A program made the position numbers and the translations under genes. A stretch of DNA of 64,000 nucleotides from a virus, in the IMG/VR virus record IMGVR_UViG_3300044701_003160, positions 62,001-126,000 of that record; one strand, 5' to 3'. Below, piece after piece: positions 25,047-32,654 of the stretch. How positions within the stretch are numbered: position 1 is the stretch's first letter; every line of letters begins with the position of its first letter. The notes beneath the pieces were generated by a model that was not told where the DNA came from, searched no databases, and worked only from the letters and a program-made list of their open reading frames with translations.

Positions 25047-25594
25047 TTGAGATTTTCTACGAGTGTTTGGAGTTCTTGTAGGGAAGCGTCGTTTTTGAGT
25101 GTGTTGGCTCTATTGCTTATGACCCACACATTACCTTTTATGTATCCTTTTTCTGGAATGATTTTATCTAATGAAGGACTATTTGGATGATAACCTTTTT
25201 TAGGTTGTATCTCAATAGGAATACCAAGTAAAGGGCAAGTTTCGGGAATGACTATATCAATAAGTTCCAGATTGAATGGAATATTATTTTGCTTTGCTCT
25301 ACTTTTTGCTCTGGTCAAAATTCTATATTCAACTGATTTTGATACTGCGTTGGGGTCAAATCTTTCACGATTTTTGGCGTTTACTATTTCTTTACGAATA
25401 CATCCACAAGATTGAGTTCTACCATTTAACAATCCCTCTCTTCTTGTTGAAGTTGTATTTCCACCGCAAGAACAAGAGCACTCGCATAGAATATATTTTT
25501 TATTACTATATTCTCTTAAAACAGTCAGTCTCCCAAAAGTTTTTCCAACTAATCCTCCGCAAGGAATTGATTTTTTATTTAATCCCATATTCAT
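25019..25594 (-). CDS. HNH-type homing endonuclease next to psbD
   Basis: 191 residues. N-terminal 'VGKTFGRLTVLREY' with Cys-rich 'CECSCSCGG' and 'SCGCIRKE' is a DNA-binding domain typical of this endonuclease group; the C-terminal catalytic part has 'CPLLGIPIE', 'SPSLDKIIPEKGYIKGN' and 'WVISNRANTLKND'. It lies downstream of psbD and carries both a host-type and a late promoter. Free-standing homing enzymes near psbA/psbD are known in cyanophages. Its last codons overlap a small membrane gene. Confidence 0.8.
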   Translation of the reverse strand: MNMGLNKKSIPCGGLVGKTFGRLTVLREYSNKKYILCECSCSCGGNTTSTRREGLLNGRTQSCGCIRKEIVNAKNRERFDPNAVSKSVEYRILTRAKSRAKQNNIPFNLELIDIVIPETCPLLGIPIEIQPKKGYHPNSPSLDKIIPEKGYIKGNVWVISNRANTLKNDASLQELQTLVENLKCSHYSQHS

Positions 25595-25609
25595 TTAACA
25601 CTCTATTAT

Positions 25610-25617
25610 TATTTATA
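25610..25617 (-). promoter_or_regulatory. late promoter for HNH gene
   Basis: Perfect TATAAATA reading leftward, 16 bases before the HNH start. It sits inside a small AT palindrome (TATTAT...ATAATA). Confidence 0.6.
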
Positions 25618-25645
25618 TAATATCATAGTTGGGGTCATAAGTCAA
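25617..25645 (-). promoter_or_regulatory. host-type promoter just after the psbD terminator
   Basis: TTGACT (25640-25645) and TATTAT (25617-25622), spacer 17. The -35 box follows the T run of the psbD terminator directly, a variant of the composite elements elsewhere. It overlaps the late box by one base. Confidence 0.65.
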
Positions 25646-25646
25646 T

Positions 25647-25668
25647 AAAAAGACCCCGAAGGGTCTTT
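25647..25668 (-). terminator. psbD intrinsic terminator
   Basis: Stem AAAGACCC with GGGTCTTT closing a tetraloop (TTCG reading leftward), followed by TTTTATT. It lies 28 bases beyond the psbD stop. Confidence 0.85.
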
Positions 25669-25695
25669 GCGTTTCCGCAGGGTATTATATTTTTA

Positions 25696-26757
25696 TCACA
25701 AGGCGTTCCCACGAGGGAGAACTTCATCTGGAAAGACAAATCGTTCCCCAGGTTGATCAACTGGAGCCATCCATGCCCTTAATCCCTCATTAAGAAGTAT
25801 ATTTTTTGTGTAAAATGTCTCAAATTCTGGATCTTCTGCTGCTCTAATTTCCTGAGATACAAAGTCGTAAGCACGGAGGTTAAGAGCAAGACCGATGATG
25901 CCGATAGAAGAAGTCCAGAGACCCATAACTGGAACGAAAAGCATAAAAAAGTGCAACCAACGCTTGTTACTAAAGGCAATACCGAAAATCTGAGACCAGA
26001 ATCTGTTAGCAGTAACCATTGAATAGGTCTCTTCCTCTTGTGTTGGTTCAAATGCCTTGAATGTGTTTGCTTGTTCACTGTCTTCAAATAGAGTGTTTTC
26101 TACAGTTGCTCCGTGAATGGCACAGAGCAGTGCTCCACCCAGTATACCAGCAACTCCCATCATATGGAAGGGGTTGAGGGTCCAGTTGTGGAAACCCTGA
26201 AGGAACAGAAGGAACCTGAAGATTGCTGCCACTCCAAAAGAGGGAGCAAAGAACCAACTGGATTGACCCAGTGGATACATCAGGAATACAGAAACGAATA
26301 CTGCAATAGGACCAGAGAATGCGATTGCGTTGTAGGGTCTAATCCCTACTAAACGAGCAATCTCAAACTGACGAAGCATAAAACCGATTAGAGCGAAAGC
26401 CCCGTGGAGCGCCACAAAAGGCCAGAGTCCCCCAAGTTGGCACCACCTGACGAAATCCCCTTGAGCCTCAGGACCCCAGAGAAGCATAAGAGAATGACCC
26501 ATAGAATCTGCTGGAGTAGAAACTGCCACAGTAAGAAAGTTTGCACCCTCCAGATAGGAACTTGCCAACCCGTGAGTGTACCAACTCGTAACGAAAGTTG
26601 TCCCAGTAAGCCAACCACCAAGAGCAAGATAAGCAGTGGGAAAAAGAAGAAGTCCAGACCAGCCAACAAAAACGAAACGATCTCTCTTAAGCCAGTCGTC
26701 CAAGACATCAAACCACCCCCTTTGTTGAATAGGTTTTGAAAGTGTAGATGAAACCAT
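25696..26757 (-). CDS. psbD: photosystem II D2 protein
   Basis: 353 residues, full length. D2 features are intact: '[25 protein letters not shown]', helix patterns, '[20 protein letters not shown]' and '[29 protein letters not shown]' with the His ligands for chlorophyll and non-haem iron, and '[21 protein letters not shown]' (each quoted only in part). It would join phage D1 to repair host photosystem II during infection. A strong AGGAGG site is next to the ATG and a host-type promoter lies 27 bases upstream. No intron. Confidence 0.95.
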   Translation of the reverse strand: MVSSTLSKPIQQRGWFDVLDDWLKRDRFVFVGWSGLLLFPTAYLALGGWLTGTTFVTSWYTHGLASSYLEGANFLTVAVSTPADSMGHSLMLLWGPEAQGDFVRWCQLGGLWPFVALHGAFALIGFMLRQFEIARLVGIRPYNAIAFSGPIAVFVSVFLMYPLGQSSWFFAPSFGVAAIFRFLLFLQGFHNWTLNPFHMMGVAGILGGALLCAIHGATVENTLFEDSEQANTFKAFEPTQEEETYSMVTANRFWSQIFGIAFSNKRWLHFFMLFVPVMGLWTSSIGIIGLALNLRAYDFVSQEIRAAEDPEFETFYTKNILLNEGLRAWMAPVDQPGERFVFPDEVLPRGNAL

Positions 26758-26783
26758 AGCCTCCTCATTGATTTATCATATTT

Positions 26784-26812
26784 ATGTTAACAGTTCTTAA
26801 CAAAGAAGTCAA
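26784..26812 (-). promoter_or_regulatory. psbD promoter
   Basis: TTGACT (26807-26812) and TAACAT (26784-26789) with a 17-base spacer, reading leftward into psbD about 20 bases downstream. It lies at the 3' edge of the neighbouring endonuclease gap; the -10 box is a weak match. Confidence 0.55.
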
Positions 26813-26818
26813 TGAGTA

Positions 26819-27343
26819 TTAGTGCTTATGCTTTTGTAGGTATCTAACTGCGTTGCTTAATGTATCTAAGTTGTCTCCAACCAATCCTAGCATTCTGTTG
26901 CAGTTGCTACAAAGCAATCCACGAACCTTTCCTGTCTTATGGTCGTGGTCCACATAAAGGTTATTACTATCCTTTCTACCATTTGTATTTGGATTAAAAC
27001 AAATAACACAAACTTCATTTTGTTCTTGTAGAAGGTTTTTATATTGCTCTAATCCAAAATCTTCACCATAAGTATATTTCAACATATAGTCTTTCTTATC
27101 GTCATAAGAAGGTCTCTTATCTTTATAGTCTTTACTATAACACTCTTTACACCTCTTATGACCTTTATAATATTCTGAAATAAGTTTTTCTACACCACAC
27201 TTGTTGCAGACGATATGAGTTTTACTCGCCCAGTTTTCTGCATAAGTTTTTTCTTCACATCTTATACACCTTCTACGACCTTCTCTAAAATCAGAGACAG
27301 AAAGTTCTTTGTTGCAACTTCTACAAATCTTCGTGGTTCTCAT
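26819..27343 (-). CDS. endonuclease VII-like homing endonuclease beside psbA
   Basis: 174 residues. Three Cys pairs in the first 90 residues ('CRSCNKEL', 'CIRCEEK', 'CNKCGVEKL', 'CKECYSKD') are zinc ribbons; the C-terminal 'CVICFNPN', 'LYVDHDHKTGKVRGLLCSNCNRMLG' region is the His-Me (endonuclease VII) catalytic domain with the DHDH motif (quoted in part). In cyanophage S-PM2 a free-standing enzyme of this group, F-CphI, lies in the same place after psbA and cuts psbA DNA. The two psbA introns here have no open frame, so this enzyme is the natural candidate for moving one or both. Confidence 0.85.
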   Translation of the reverse strand: MRTTKICRSCNKELSVSDFREGRRRCIRCEEKTYAENWASKTHIVCNKCGVEKLISEYYKGHKRCKECYSKDYKDKRPSYDDKKDYMLKYTYGEDFGLEQYKNLLQEQNEVCVICFNPNTNGRKDSNNLYVDHDHKTGKVRGLLCSNCNRMLGLVGDNLDTLSNAVRYLQKHKH

Positions 27344-27364
27344 TATGGTATTTAAACTTTTAAC

Positions 27365-27372
27365 TATTTATA
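27365..27372 (-). promoter_or_regulatory. late promoter for the psbA-side endonuclease
   Basis: Perfect TATAAATA reading leftward, 22 bases before the endonuclease start. Confidence 0.6.
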
Positions 27373-27386
27373 AAATATTAAACTCC

Positions 27387-27415
27387 ATTATAACACAAAA
27401 AAAGAGACCCGTAAA
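27387..27415 (-). promoter_or_regulatory. host-type promoter overlapping the psbA terminator
   Basis: TTTACG (27410-27415) and TATAAT (27387-27392), spacer 17. The -35 box is in the terminator loop and the spacer is its 3' arm plus T run. The -10 is perfect, the -35 matches four of six. It would drive the endonuclease gene. Confidence 0.55.
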
Positions 27416-27423
27416 GGGTCTCT
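27395..27423 (-). terminator. psbA intrinsic terminator
   Basis: Stem AGAGACCC with GGGTCTCT, five-base loop, followed by a long T run reading leftward; eight bases beyond the psbA stop. Confidence 0.88.
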
Positions 27424-27430
27424 AATTTTA

Positions 27431-28947
27431 TCAACCGATTGAAGGAGCAGTGAGAGCAACTGGTGTTGCTTCTGCTGCTGCAAGGTCAAGTGGGAAGTTG
27501 TGCTTACAGTTTGGACTATATCTTCACCATACTCTTTATGAGGTTAGGTGTCGGACGCTATTGGTGTATTACATCTCACGCTTGAGAAACCACCTAGTCT
27601 CTGAACCTTCCAATCAAGTTCGTGATTGGCTTGGCTGCTGATTGCCCGTTAGGGTTTCCAGCAATTCATCCGAAGTTTATCTTACCTTTTCAGATAAGAG
27701 CGCCCACAAATCGAGCGTTGCGTTCATGCATGACTTCCATTCCAAGTCCTGCACGATTTAGGACATCTGCCCAAGTGTTAATAACTTTACCTTGACTATC
27801 AACGATAGACTGGTTGAAGTTGAAACCGTTGCACTGAACCCATAAGTTTACCATTCTTATGGAGTGGACTATATCTTCATCCATTTAGGATGTTGGGCGC
27901 TATTGGTGTATTACATCTCACGCTTGAGAAACCACCTAGTCTCTGAACCTTTCCAAGAAGCGTCTTGGACTTGGCTGCTGATTACCCAATATGGAGGGCT
28001 TCCAGCAATTCACCCAATGTTTACCGTCAAATTGCTAGGACGGGACCCCGACGATTGAGGTTAAATGCCATCGTAGAAACACCAAGAGCAGTGAACCAGA
28101 TGCCTACAACAGGCCAGGCAGCCAGGAAGAAGTGCAGTGAACGGGAGTTATTAAAGGAAGCATATTGAAAAATAAGGCGTCCAAAATACCCGTGAGCAGC
28201 AACGATGTTGTAGGTCTCTTCTTCTTGACCGAACTTATATCCGTAGTTCTGTGACTCATTCTCAGTAGTTTCACGAACCAGTGAAGAAGTCACCAGTGAA
28301 CCGTGCATAGCACTGAAGAGTGAACCACCGAACACACCAGCAACTCCAAGCATGTGGAAGGGGTGCATCAGGATATTGTGTTCTGCTTGGAAGACAAGCA
28401 TATAGTTAAACGTACCAGAGATACCAAGAGGCATCGCATCAGAGAAAGAACCTTGACCGAAAGGATAAACCAGGAATACGGCAGAAGCAGCAGCAACAGG
28501 TGCGCTGTAAGCAACACAGATCCAAGGACGCATACCTAGACGGTAAGAGAGTTCCCATTCACGTCCCATATAAGCATAGATGCCGATGAGGAAGTGAAAT
28601 ACAACGAGTTGGAAAGGTCCACCGTTATAAAGCCATTCATCAAGAGAAGCAGCTTCCCAGATAGGATAGAAGTGAAGTCCGATAGCATTAGAAGAAGGAA
28701 CAACGGCACCAGAGATGATGTTGTTTCCGTACATTAGAGAACCAGCAACTGGTTCACGAATGCCGTCGATGTCCACTGGGGGAGCACCAACGAAAGCGAT
28801 AATGAAGCAAGTCGTAGCAGCAAGCAGGCAAGGAATCATCAGGACTCCGAACCAACCAACATACAGACGATTGTTAGTGGAAGTAACCCACTCACAGAAT
28901 TGGTTCCAGGTATTTGTGGAACGTTGTTGAGCAATTGTAGCAGTCAT
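27431..28947 (-). CDS. psbA: photosystem II D1 protein, three exons
   Basis: Exon 1 is 28947-28058, exon 2 is 27831-27714, exon 3 is 27502-27431; joined they give 1080 bases, 359 residues plus stop, a normal D1. Exon 1 ends within the 'AFNLN' segment, exon 2 codes '[13 protein letters not shown]' to 'MEVMHERNA', exon 3 codes '[16 protein letters not shown]' and the C-terminus. Splice points were chosen so that each exon ends in T and each intron in G, as group I splicing needs, and the frame is kept. All chlorophyll and Mn ligand segments that I can check are present. Phage D1 replaces damaged host D1 in infected cells. Without splicing the protein would stop after residue 306. Confidence 0.93.
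27503..27713 (-). ncRNA. group I intron 2 in psbA
   Basis: 211 bases without an open frame. The classic core elements appear in order: P-type 'AATTGCTGGAAACCC', Q-type 'AATCAGCAGCCAAGC', R-type 'GTTCAGAGACTAG' and S-type 'AAGATATAGTCC'. The 5' exon end CGCT can pair with GGCG in the intron (P1 with a U-G pair at the splice site) and the intron ends in G. Its length is about that of the single psbA intron of cyanophage S-PM2 (about 212 bases, from memory). It shares a 54-base identical block with intron 1. Confidence 0.9.
27832..28057 (-). ncRNA. group I intron 1 in psbA
   Basis: 226 bases without an open frame. Core elements in order: 'AATTGCTGGAAGCCC', 'AATCAGCAGCCAAG', 'GTTCAGAGACTAG', 'AAGATATAGTCC'. 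The 5' exon end ACCT pairs with GGGT in the intron (U-G at the splice site) and the last base is G. It splits the codon for Leu just before 'NGFNFNQ'. Exon 1's reading frame runs nine codons into the intron and then stops, so splicing is needed for full D1. Confidence 0.9.
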
Positions 28948-28969
28948 TTGTTTTAAAAGGGTAAGTATG

Positions 28970-29022
28970 ATTCAGGGGGACTGAATGGTTACAAGTATTC
29001 CCACGACACCCTCCATCGTGGG
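28970..29022 (-). other. two hairpins in the psbA 5' leader
   Basis: Reading leftward, CCCACGA pairs with TCGTGGG (29000-29022), then ATTCAG pairs with CTGAAT (28970-28986). Both lie between the promoter at 29113-29141 and the ATG. There is no T run, so they look like RNA stability or translation elements and not terminators. No Shine-Dalgarno is seen before psbA. Confidence 0.5.
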
Positions 29023-29112
29023 TATGAGGGATGCTTTACTTCTCGTGATCCCGGTTGGAGAAGATTCCGTAGGTAAGAAATTGTTACATTCCTTAACCCC
29101 GTGTATGTATAT

Positions 29113-29141
29113 ATAATAGCACTGTCAGGAAATGCTGTCAA
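29113..29141 (-). promoter_or_regulatory. psbA promoter
   Basis: TTGACA (29136-29141), 17-base spacer, TATTAT (29113-29118): an excellent host sigma-70-type promoter. It leaves a leader of about 160 bases with two hairpins. Confidence 0.8.
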
Positions 29142-29183
29142 TAGGTCCAATTACCTAGGTGGCACAAGATAAATAAGAACCTT

Positions 29184-30434
29184 TTAGTAAATCTCTCTCC
29201 ATCTCATAGATACTCCAACATTACTAGGATCTGTTCCAATATTACTTACACGAACTGAAAAGATTTCTGAGTCTGTCGAATCAAAATTTTGTGTTAGATA
29301 ATTCTTTTTAGATGTTGGGCCTGATTGGGCAACAGTAGTTGTTGCTGATGGTTTTGTTACATTTTGACTGTCTCCTGCAGCATAACCACCCATAAAATCT
29401 TCAAAATATGTGGTGCTAATTCCAGTAGCACTTTCATTAAATTCAACAACAGATTCTGTATTTTCAGAAACCCAAGTTCCTGTCGTATTAATTCCAGTTG
29501 AACTTCGTAATTTTACAACTTCATATTTTACATTTGCCCCACTACTAAACACAGAGACATCTTCAAGTTTTACTGTTGCTCTATTTGGATATCCCTTAAA
29601 TGAATTCTTAAGTCTAATTGCAATAATTGGAACTGTAGTGCCTACACCAACAGTTCTAAGATTTGTTGTATGTGAAAATTCTCTTCCTGCCTCTGTATAT
29701 CCACCTTCACTCATTACACTAGAACAAATTTGAATAAAAGAACCTCCAGCACCTACTTGTGTTCCTACATTTCTAACCTCACATCTTACTGGAAGATTTG
29801 GATTAGACATATAAACTGTTGGGATATGATTTGAATTATAAAATTCGTGACAAACAACATTCTTACCATCGATTGAAAATCCGCAACGAACTCTACCAAC
29901 ACCTAACCATTCAAAGTCAGTAAAGAACAATTGAGTTTTGGTAATATCTAATGTAAATCCAGAAGGGTCTTGTCCTGTTAATCTATCTTTGTTCCATTGA
30001 GACTGAGTAACTCTTCTATCTGAAGCAATTCCAGTTACATAAGACCTAATTACGAAACTTAAAGTTCCATCTGGTGCTTGCTCAAAGAAAATTCCATCCC
30101 TATCATCAAAGTATCCAGTTCTCTTATAGACATTTTGCTGTGCCGTACCAAAATTAAATGTTGAGAAAATCAATTGAGATTTACCAGGCATATAATGATG
30201 ATATCTCTTTGTCTGGTGAATAGTATATCCATCAGTACTGATACCAGAACTTAAAATTGCTGCAGCTTGATTTACATCAAAAGTTACAGTTGCGCCAGTA
30301 CCTACCTTTACATCTATAAAGTCTGGGTCAATAGAATAAAGGTGCTTATAATCTCCAAGAGTAAATGGTTCTGATACCCTTAATCTTCCAAAAGCGTCAT
30401 CTCCGGGTTTCCACGGATCATATAAGTGTGACAT
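29184..30434 (-). CDS. virion structural protein, beta-rich
   Basis: 416 residues from ATG at 30434, with GGAGGG six bases upstream; a TTG at 30449 is not needed. Starts 'MSHLYDPWKPGDDAFGRLRVSEPF', followed by a jelly-roll-like beta-rich body ('KRYHHYMPGKSQLIFSTFNFG', 'TGYFDDRDGIFF') and no membrane segment (parts quoted). I know this protein type as a recurrent structural or receptor-related protein of cyanophages. Its start overlaps the stop of the gene upstream (TAATG). Confidence 0.72.
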   Translation of the reverse strand: MSHLYDPWKPGDDAFGRLRVSEPFTLGDYKHLYSIDPDFIDVKVGTGATVTFDVNQAAAILSSGISTDGYTIHQTKRYHHYMPGKSQLIFSTFNFGTAQQNVYKRTGYFDDRDGIFFEQAPDGTLSFVIRSYVTGIASDRRVTQSQWNKDRLTGQDPSGFTLDITKTQLFFTDFEWLGVGRVRCGFSIDGKNVVCHEFYNSNHIPTVYMSNPNLPVRCEVRNVGTQVGAGGSFIQICSSVMSEGGYTEAGREFSHTTNLRTVGVGTTVPIIAIRLKNSFKGYPNRATVKLEDVSVFSSGANVKYEVVKLRSSTGINTTGTWVSENTESVVEFNESATGISTTYFEDFMGGYAAGDSQNVTKPSATTTVAQSGPTSKKNYLTQNFDSTDSEIFSVRVSNIGTDPSNVGVSMRWREIY

Positions 30435-31267
30435 TAGACTACCCTCCAACCATTTCTATAAACAAAAGTAAGTGACCCATAATCATAAGCAATAATTGCT
30501 CTGTCTCTACCATCAATAGTATCAGAACCAGATGGGAGAATTGTGATATATCTATTAACTCCTCTGGATGCTTCTCCAAGTTCATCTTTTACTATGTAGG
30601 TCTTTCCATCCTTCCTTGGTGTTGGAAGAGTGATTGTAACTGCTCCTGCATAATTAACACCAATATAATAATCTTGTGGAGTTATTGTATACGATGAAGT
30701 GGTGATATATGTAAGAGGCATATCCATATATGCCAGATTTGTCTCACCACCTCCACCTAATGTGGAAAGTTGTTGCTGTATTCTATTGAGAAACAGATTG
30801 TAATGTTTCTGTAAATCTTCAATTGTTGCAAACTTCTGATCTAAAGGAGCTAATGGATCTTGTTGAACTTTAGCATCCGATGGTTCTGCAAGAAGACCTA
30901 AAGATTTTTCTATAAGTGTAAGTTCTTTAGGTTTTTCTGAAGATTCTTCTACTATATTATCTACAATTTCCTGAACTTCTTCAATAACTTCTTCTACAAT
31001 TTCTTGTACTTCTTCTATTGGTTTTTCTTTTACTTTATCAGAATACAACCAATTCTCAAATGATTCTAAAGTTTTTTGCTCTTTCTTTTTTTGAATCTTA
31101 TTTTTTTTCTTTAGTGTCGTTACTTCTTCAAATACATTACTTAAATTCAAATCTCCAACAATAGAAGTAAATTCATCCTTCTGTCTTTTTTTCTCAGAAT
31201 TAACCAAAGAAAAAAAATCAGAAAGATTTAAACTATCTTCTATGTCTATAGGTTTCTTAAATTCCAC
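30434..31267 (-). CDS. structural protein with coiled-coil stem and beta tip
   Basis: 277 residues from a GTG start at 31267; the preceding in-frame codon is a stop and no ATG lies near. Residues 1-130 are charged with a Glu/Val heptad-like stretch 'EVQEIVEEVIEEVQEIV', then 'FATIEDLQKHYNLFLNRIQQQL' and 'GGGGETN', which recurs in cyanophage structural proteins, then a compact beta domain 'DYYIGVNYAGAVTITLP' to 'GRDRAIIAYDYG'. The plan resembles a short fibre or head decoration. Late-type boxes lie just upstream. Confidence 0.72.
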   Translation of the reverse strand: MEFKKPIDIEDSLNLSDFFSLVNSEKKRQKDEFTSIVGDLNLSNVFEEVTTLKKKNKIQKKKEQKTLESFENWLYSDKVKEKPIEEVQEIVEEVIEEVQEIVDNIVEESSEKPKELTLIEKSLGLLAEPSDAKVQQDPLAPLDQKFATIEDLQKHYNLFLNRIQQQLSTLGGGGETNLAYMDMPLTYITTSSYTITPQDYYIGVNYAGAVTITLPTPRKDGKTYIVKDELGEASRGVNRYITILPSGSDTIDGRDRAIIAYDYGSLTFVYRNGWRVV

Positions 31268-31296
31268 TTATAAACTATTAGCATTTCCTATGATAA

Positions 31297-31304
31297 TATT
31301 TATT
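31297..31304 (-). promoter_or_regulatory. late-type box, leftward
   Basis: AATAAATA reading leftward, 30 bases before the GTG of the structural gene. Forms a divergent pair with the box at 31309-31316. Confidence 0.4.
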
Positions 31305-31308
31305 ATAT

Positions 31309-31316
31309 CATAAATA
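31309..31316 (+). promoter_or_regulatory. late-type box, rightward
   Basis: CATAAATA reading rightward, 24 bases before the small Lys-rich gene at 31340. One mismatch to the T4 late consensus. Confidence 0.45.
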
Positions 31317-31339
31317 TTTCGGTATCACAAAAACCTCAG

Positions 31340-31453
31340 ATGTCTAAGTCAGCAAACAAGGGTAAGAAGGGATCTGCTGGCGGGAAGCAGTCGAAACAAA
31401 ATTCTGGTAATGCGACTGCAAAGAAAGCCAAAAATGGTGGTAAGAAAAAGTGA
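31340..31453 (+). CDS. 37-residue Lys-rich protein
   Basis: ATG at 31340. Composition is dominated by Lys, Gly, Ser, Ala and Asn (opens MSKSANKGKKGSAGG, ends GGKKK), with no hydrophobic core, like histone tails or protamines. It is the first gene of a short rightward operon after a late-type box, so it could coat DNA or RNA late in infection. That role is inference from composition. Confidence 0.6.
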   Translation: MSKSANKGKKGSAGGKQSKQNSGNATAKKAKNGGKKK

Positions 31454-31459
31454 GGATGT

Positions 31460-31651
31460 ATGCCACGAGAATGGAATACTCCAAATCGTGAGCCTTGGAA
31501 CGCACCGATACATAATATCCTAAAAGCAATAGACAATCACACTCACGAGTATTTTAAGAGTGGTGATATTTGGCATCTTGAAAAAGCAGATATGTTAAGA
31601 CAATACTTGCACGAATTAAAAACTTGGATTCATAAGACTGAAGGAAGATGA
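31460..31651 (+). CDS. conserved cyanophage protein, 63 residues
   Basis: Pattern 'NREPWNAPIHNILKAIDNHT' and 'WHLEKADMLRQYLHELKTWI' with His and Trp repeated; helical. Known to me as a recurrent small cyanophage protein, function unknown. Stop overlaps the next start (ATGA). Confidence 0.68.
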   Translation: MPREWNTPNREPWNAPIHNILKAIDNHTHEYFKSGDIWHLEKADMLRQYLHELKTWIHKTEGR

Positions 31652-32064
31652 TTGAGATCTTGGAAGGCATTAGTATTTTAATTTCTATTGGAAACTCTCT
31701 GAAAGATCTTAAAGATAAATTCTTTAACTCAGAGAGAAGAAAAGAAATATCAGAATGGTTATATGAAATTGGAAGCGTTGTTGAAGACATAGCAATCTCT
31801 TTAGATAAGGGAGAATATCCTCATCAAACTTGTGCGAGAATGGGATATATTGCAGAAACTTTTTCTGATGTTGTTGGAGATGCAATCACCTCAAAGGAAG
31901 AAGAAAAACTAAAATACCTATTATATTCCTCAGTAAATATTGAAAAAACATTTGGAGAATATATGTCTCTTGAAGGATTTGATAAGACTACATATATTCA
32001 AGAACTCTATTCAATATCAGGTTCAATTTTGGGTATTGCAGACACATTAAAATATAAAAAATGA
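31648..32064 (+). CDS. helical conserved protein, 138 residues
   Basis: Mostly alpha-helical, acidic, with 'SILISIGNSLKDLKDKFFNS', 'YPHQTCARMGYIAET' and 'EEKLKYLLYSSVNIEKTF'. No catalytic motif recognised. In an operon with overlapping ends on both sides (ATGA twice). Could be an inhibitor or scaffold; nothing supports a specific role. Confidence 0.62.
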   Translation: MIEILEGISILISIGNSLKDLKDKFFNSERRKEISEWLYEIGSVVEDIAISLDKGEYPHQTCARMGYIAETFSDVVGDAITSKEEEKLKYLLYSSVNIEKTFGEYMSLEGFDKTTYIQELYSISGSILGIADTLKYKK

Positions 32065-32210
32065 TTCACGATTTTCCTTGGGGAGTAGTAATTATACTTG
32101 GTAGTGGATTGATATTTACTGCTTGGATAATTTACTACATATTAAGAGTAGCATATCTGGAGATGAAAGATGTATCAGTACAAAATCAAGAAGATCAACA
32201 GAGTCATTGA
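32061..32210 (+). CDS. 49-residue membrane protein
   Basis: ATG at 32061 overlaps the upstream stop. One membrane helix ('WGVVIILGSGLIFTAWIIYY') and a polar tail. Its last 41 bases overlap the nuclease gene in another frame, which lowers confidence a little. Could be a holin-like protein because lysis enzymes are close by, but this is guesswork. Confidence 0.5.
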   Translation: MIHDFPWGVVIILGSGLIFTAWIIYYILRVAYLEMKDVSVQNQEDQQSH

Positions 32211-32508
32211 TGGCGACACAGTTGATCTTGATATTGATTTAGGATTTTGGATTACTGTATCATATAAAGTCAGATTAAAGGATATTGATGCTGCTGAAAC
32301 TAGAACAAAAGATCTAGCAGAAAAAGCAGAAGGTCTAGCAGCAAAAGCATGGCTAGAAAAAGAACTCTCCCGTGAGGGAGAGTGGATTATTGAAACGACA
32401 AAAGAGGACAAGTATGGAAGAATACTTGGAACTCTTTATCTTGTTGGCGATCCTGTCACAGTTAATGAAAGAATGTTGAATGAAGGAATCGCAAAACCTT
32501 ATGTGTAA
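32170..32508 (+). CDS. staphylococcal-nuclease-like thermonuclease
   Basis: 112 residues. Family motifs: 'RVIDGDTVDLDIDLG' (Ca-binding Asp), 'YKVRLKDIDAAETR' (catalytic Arg and Glu region) and 'DKYGRILGTLYL' (second catalytic Arg), then 'NEGIAKPY'. It cuts DNA or RNA; no signal peptide, so it would act in the cell, perhaps on host DNA. Overlaps the preceding membrane gene and the following small gene (TAATG). Confidence 0.82.
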   Translation: MYQYKIKKINRVIDGDTVDLDIDLGFWITVSYKVRLKDIDAAETRTKDLAEKAEGLAAKAWLEKELSREGEWIIETTKEDKYGRILGTLYLVGDPVTVNERMLNEGIAKPYV

Positions 32509-32651
32509 TGAGAAAGAAACTTCTTCCCATTCTCATTCTTCTGAGACTTCTAATAAATGATGGTCTCTTTATGGAAAACCGAAGGACTCAACCTAAACCT
32601 CAACCACCAGAAGTTCGTGCTGCTATTCGTAGAACTTGGAAAAGAGGTAGG
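32508..32651 (+). CDS. 47-residue basic protein with hydrophobic start
   Basis: ATG overlaps the nuclease stop (TAATG). N-terminal 'KKLLPILILLRLLI' is hydrophobic, followed by Pro-rich 'TQPKPQPPEV' and a basic end. Its stop is three bases from the opposing lysozyme stop. Family not recognised. Confidence 0.5.
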
Positions 32652-32654
32652 AAG

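Noticed and set aside
27690-27884. Separate 64-codon gene
   Set aside because: Most of it is psbA exon 2 with intron sequence at both ends.
27450-28168. Small plus-strand frames over psbA introns
   Set aside because: They lie antisense to intron cores and lack start signals or conservation.
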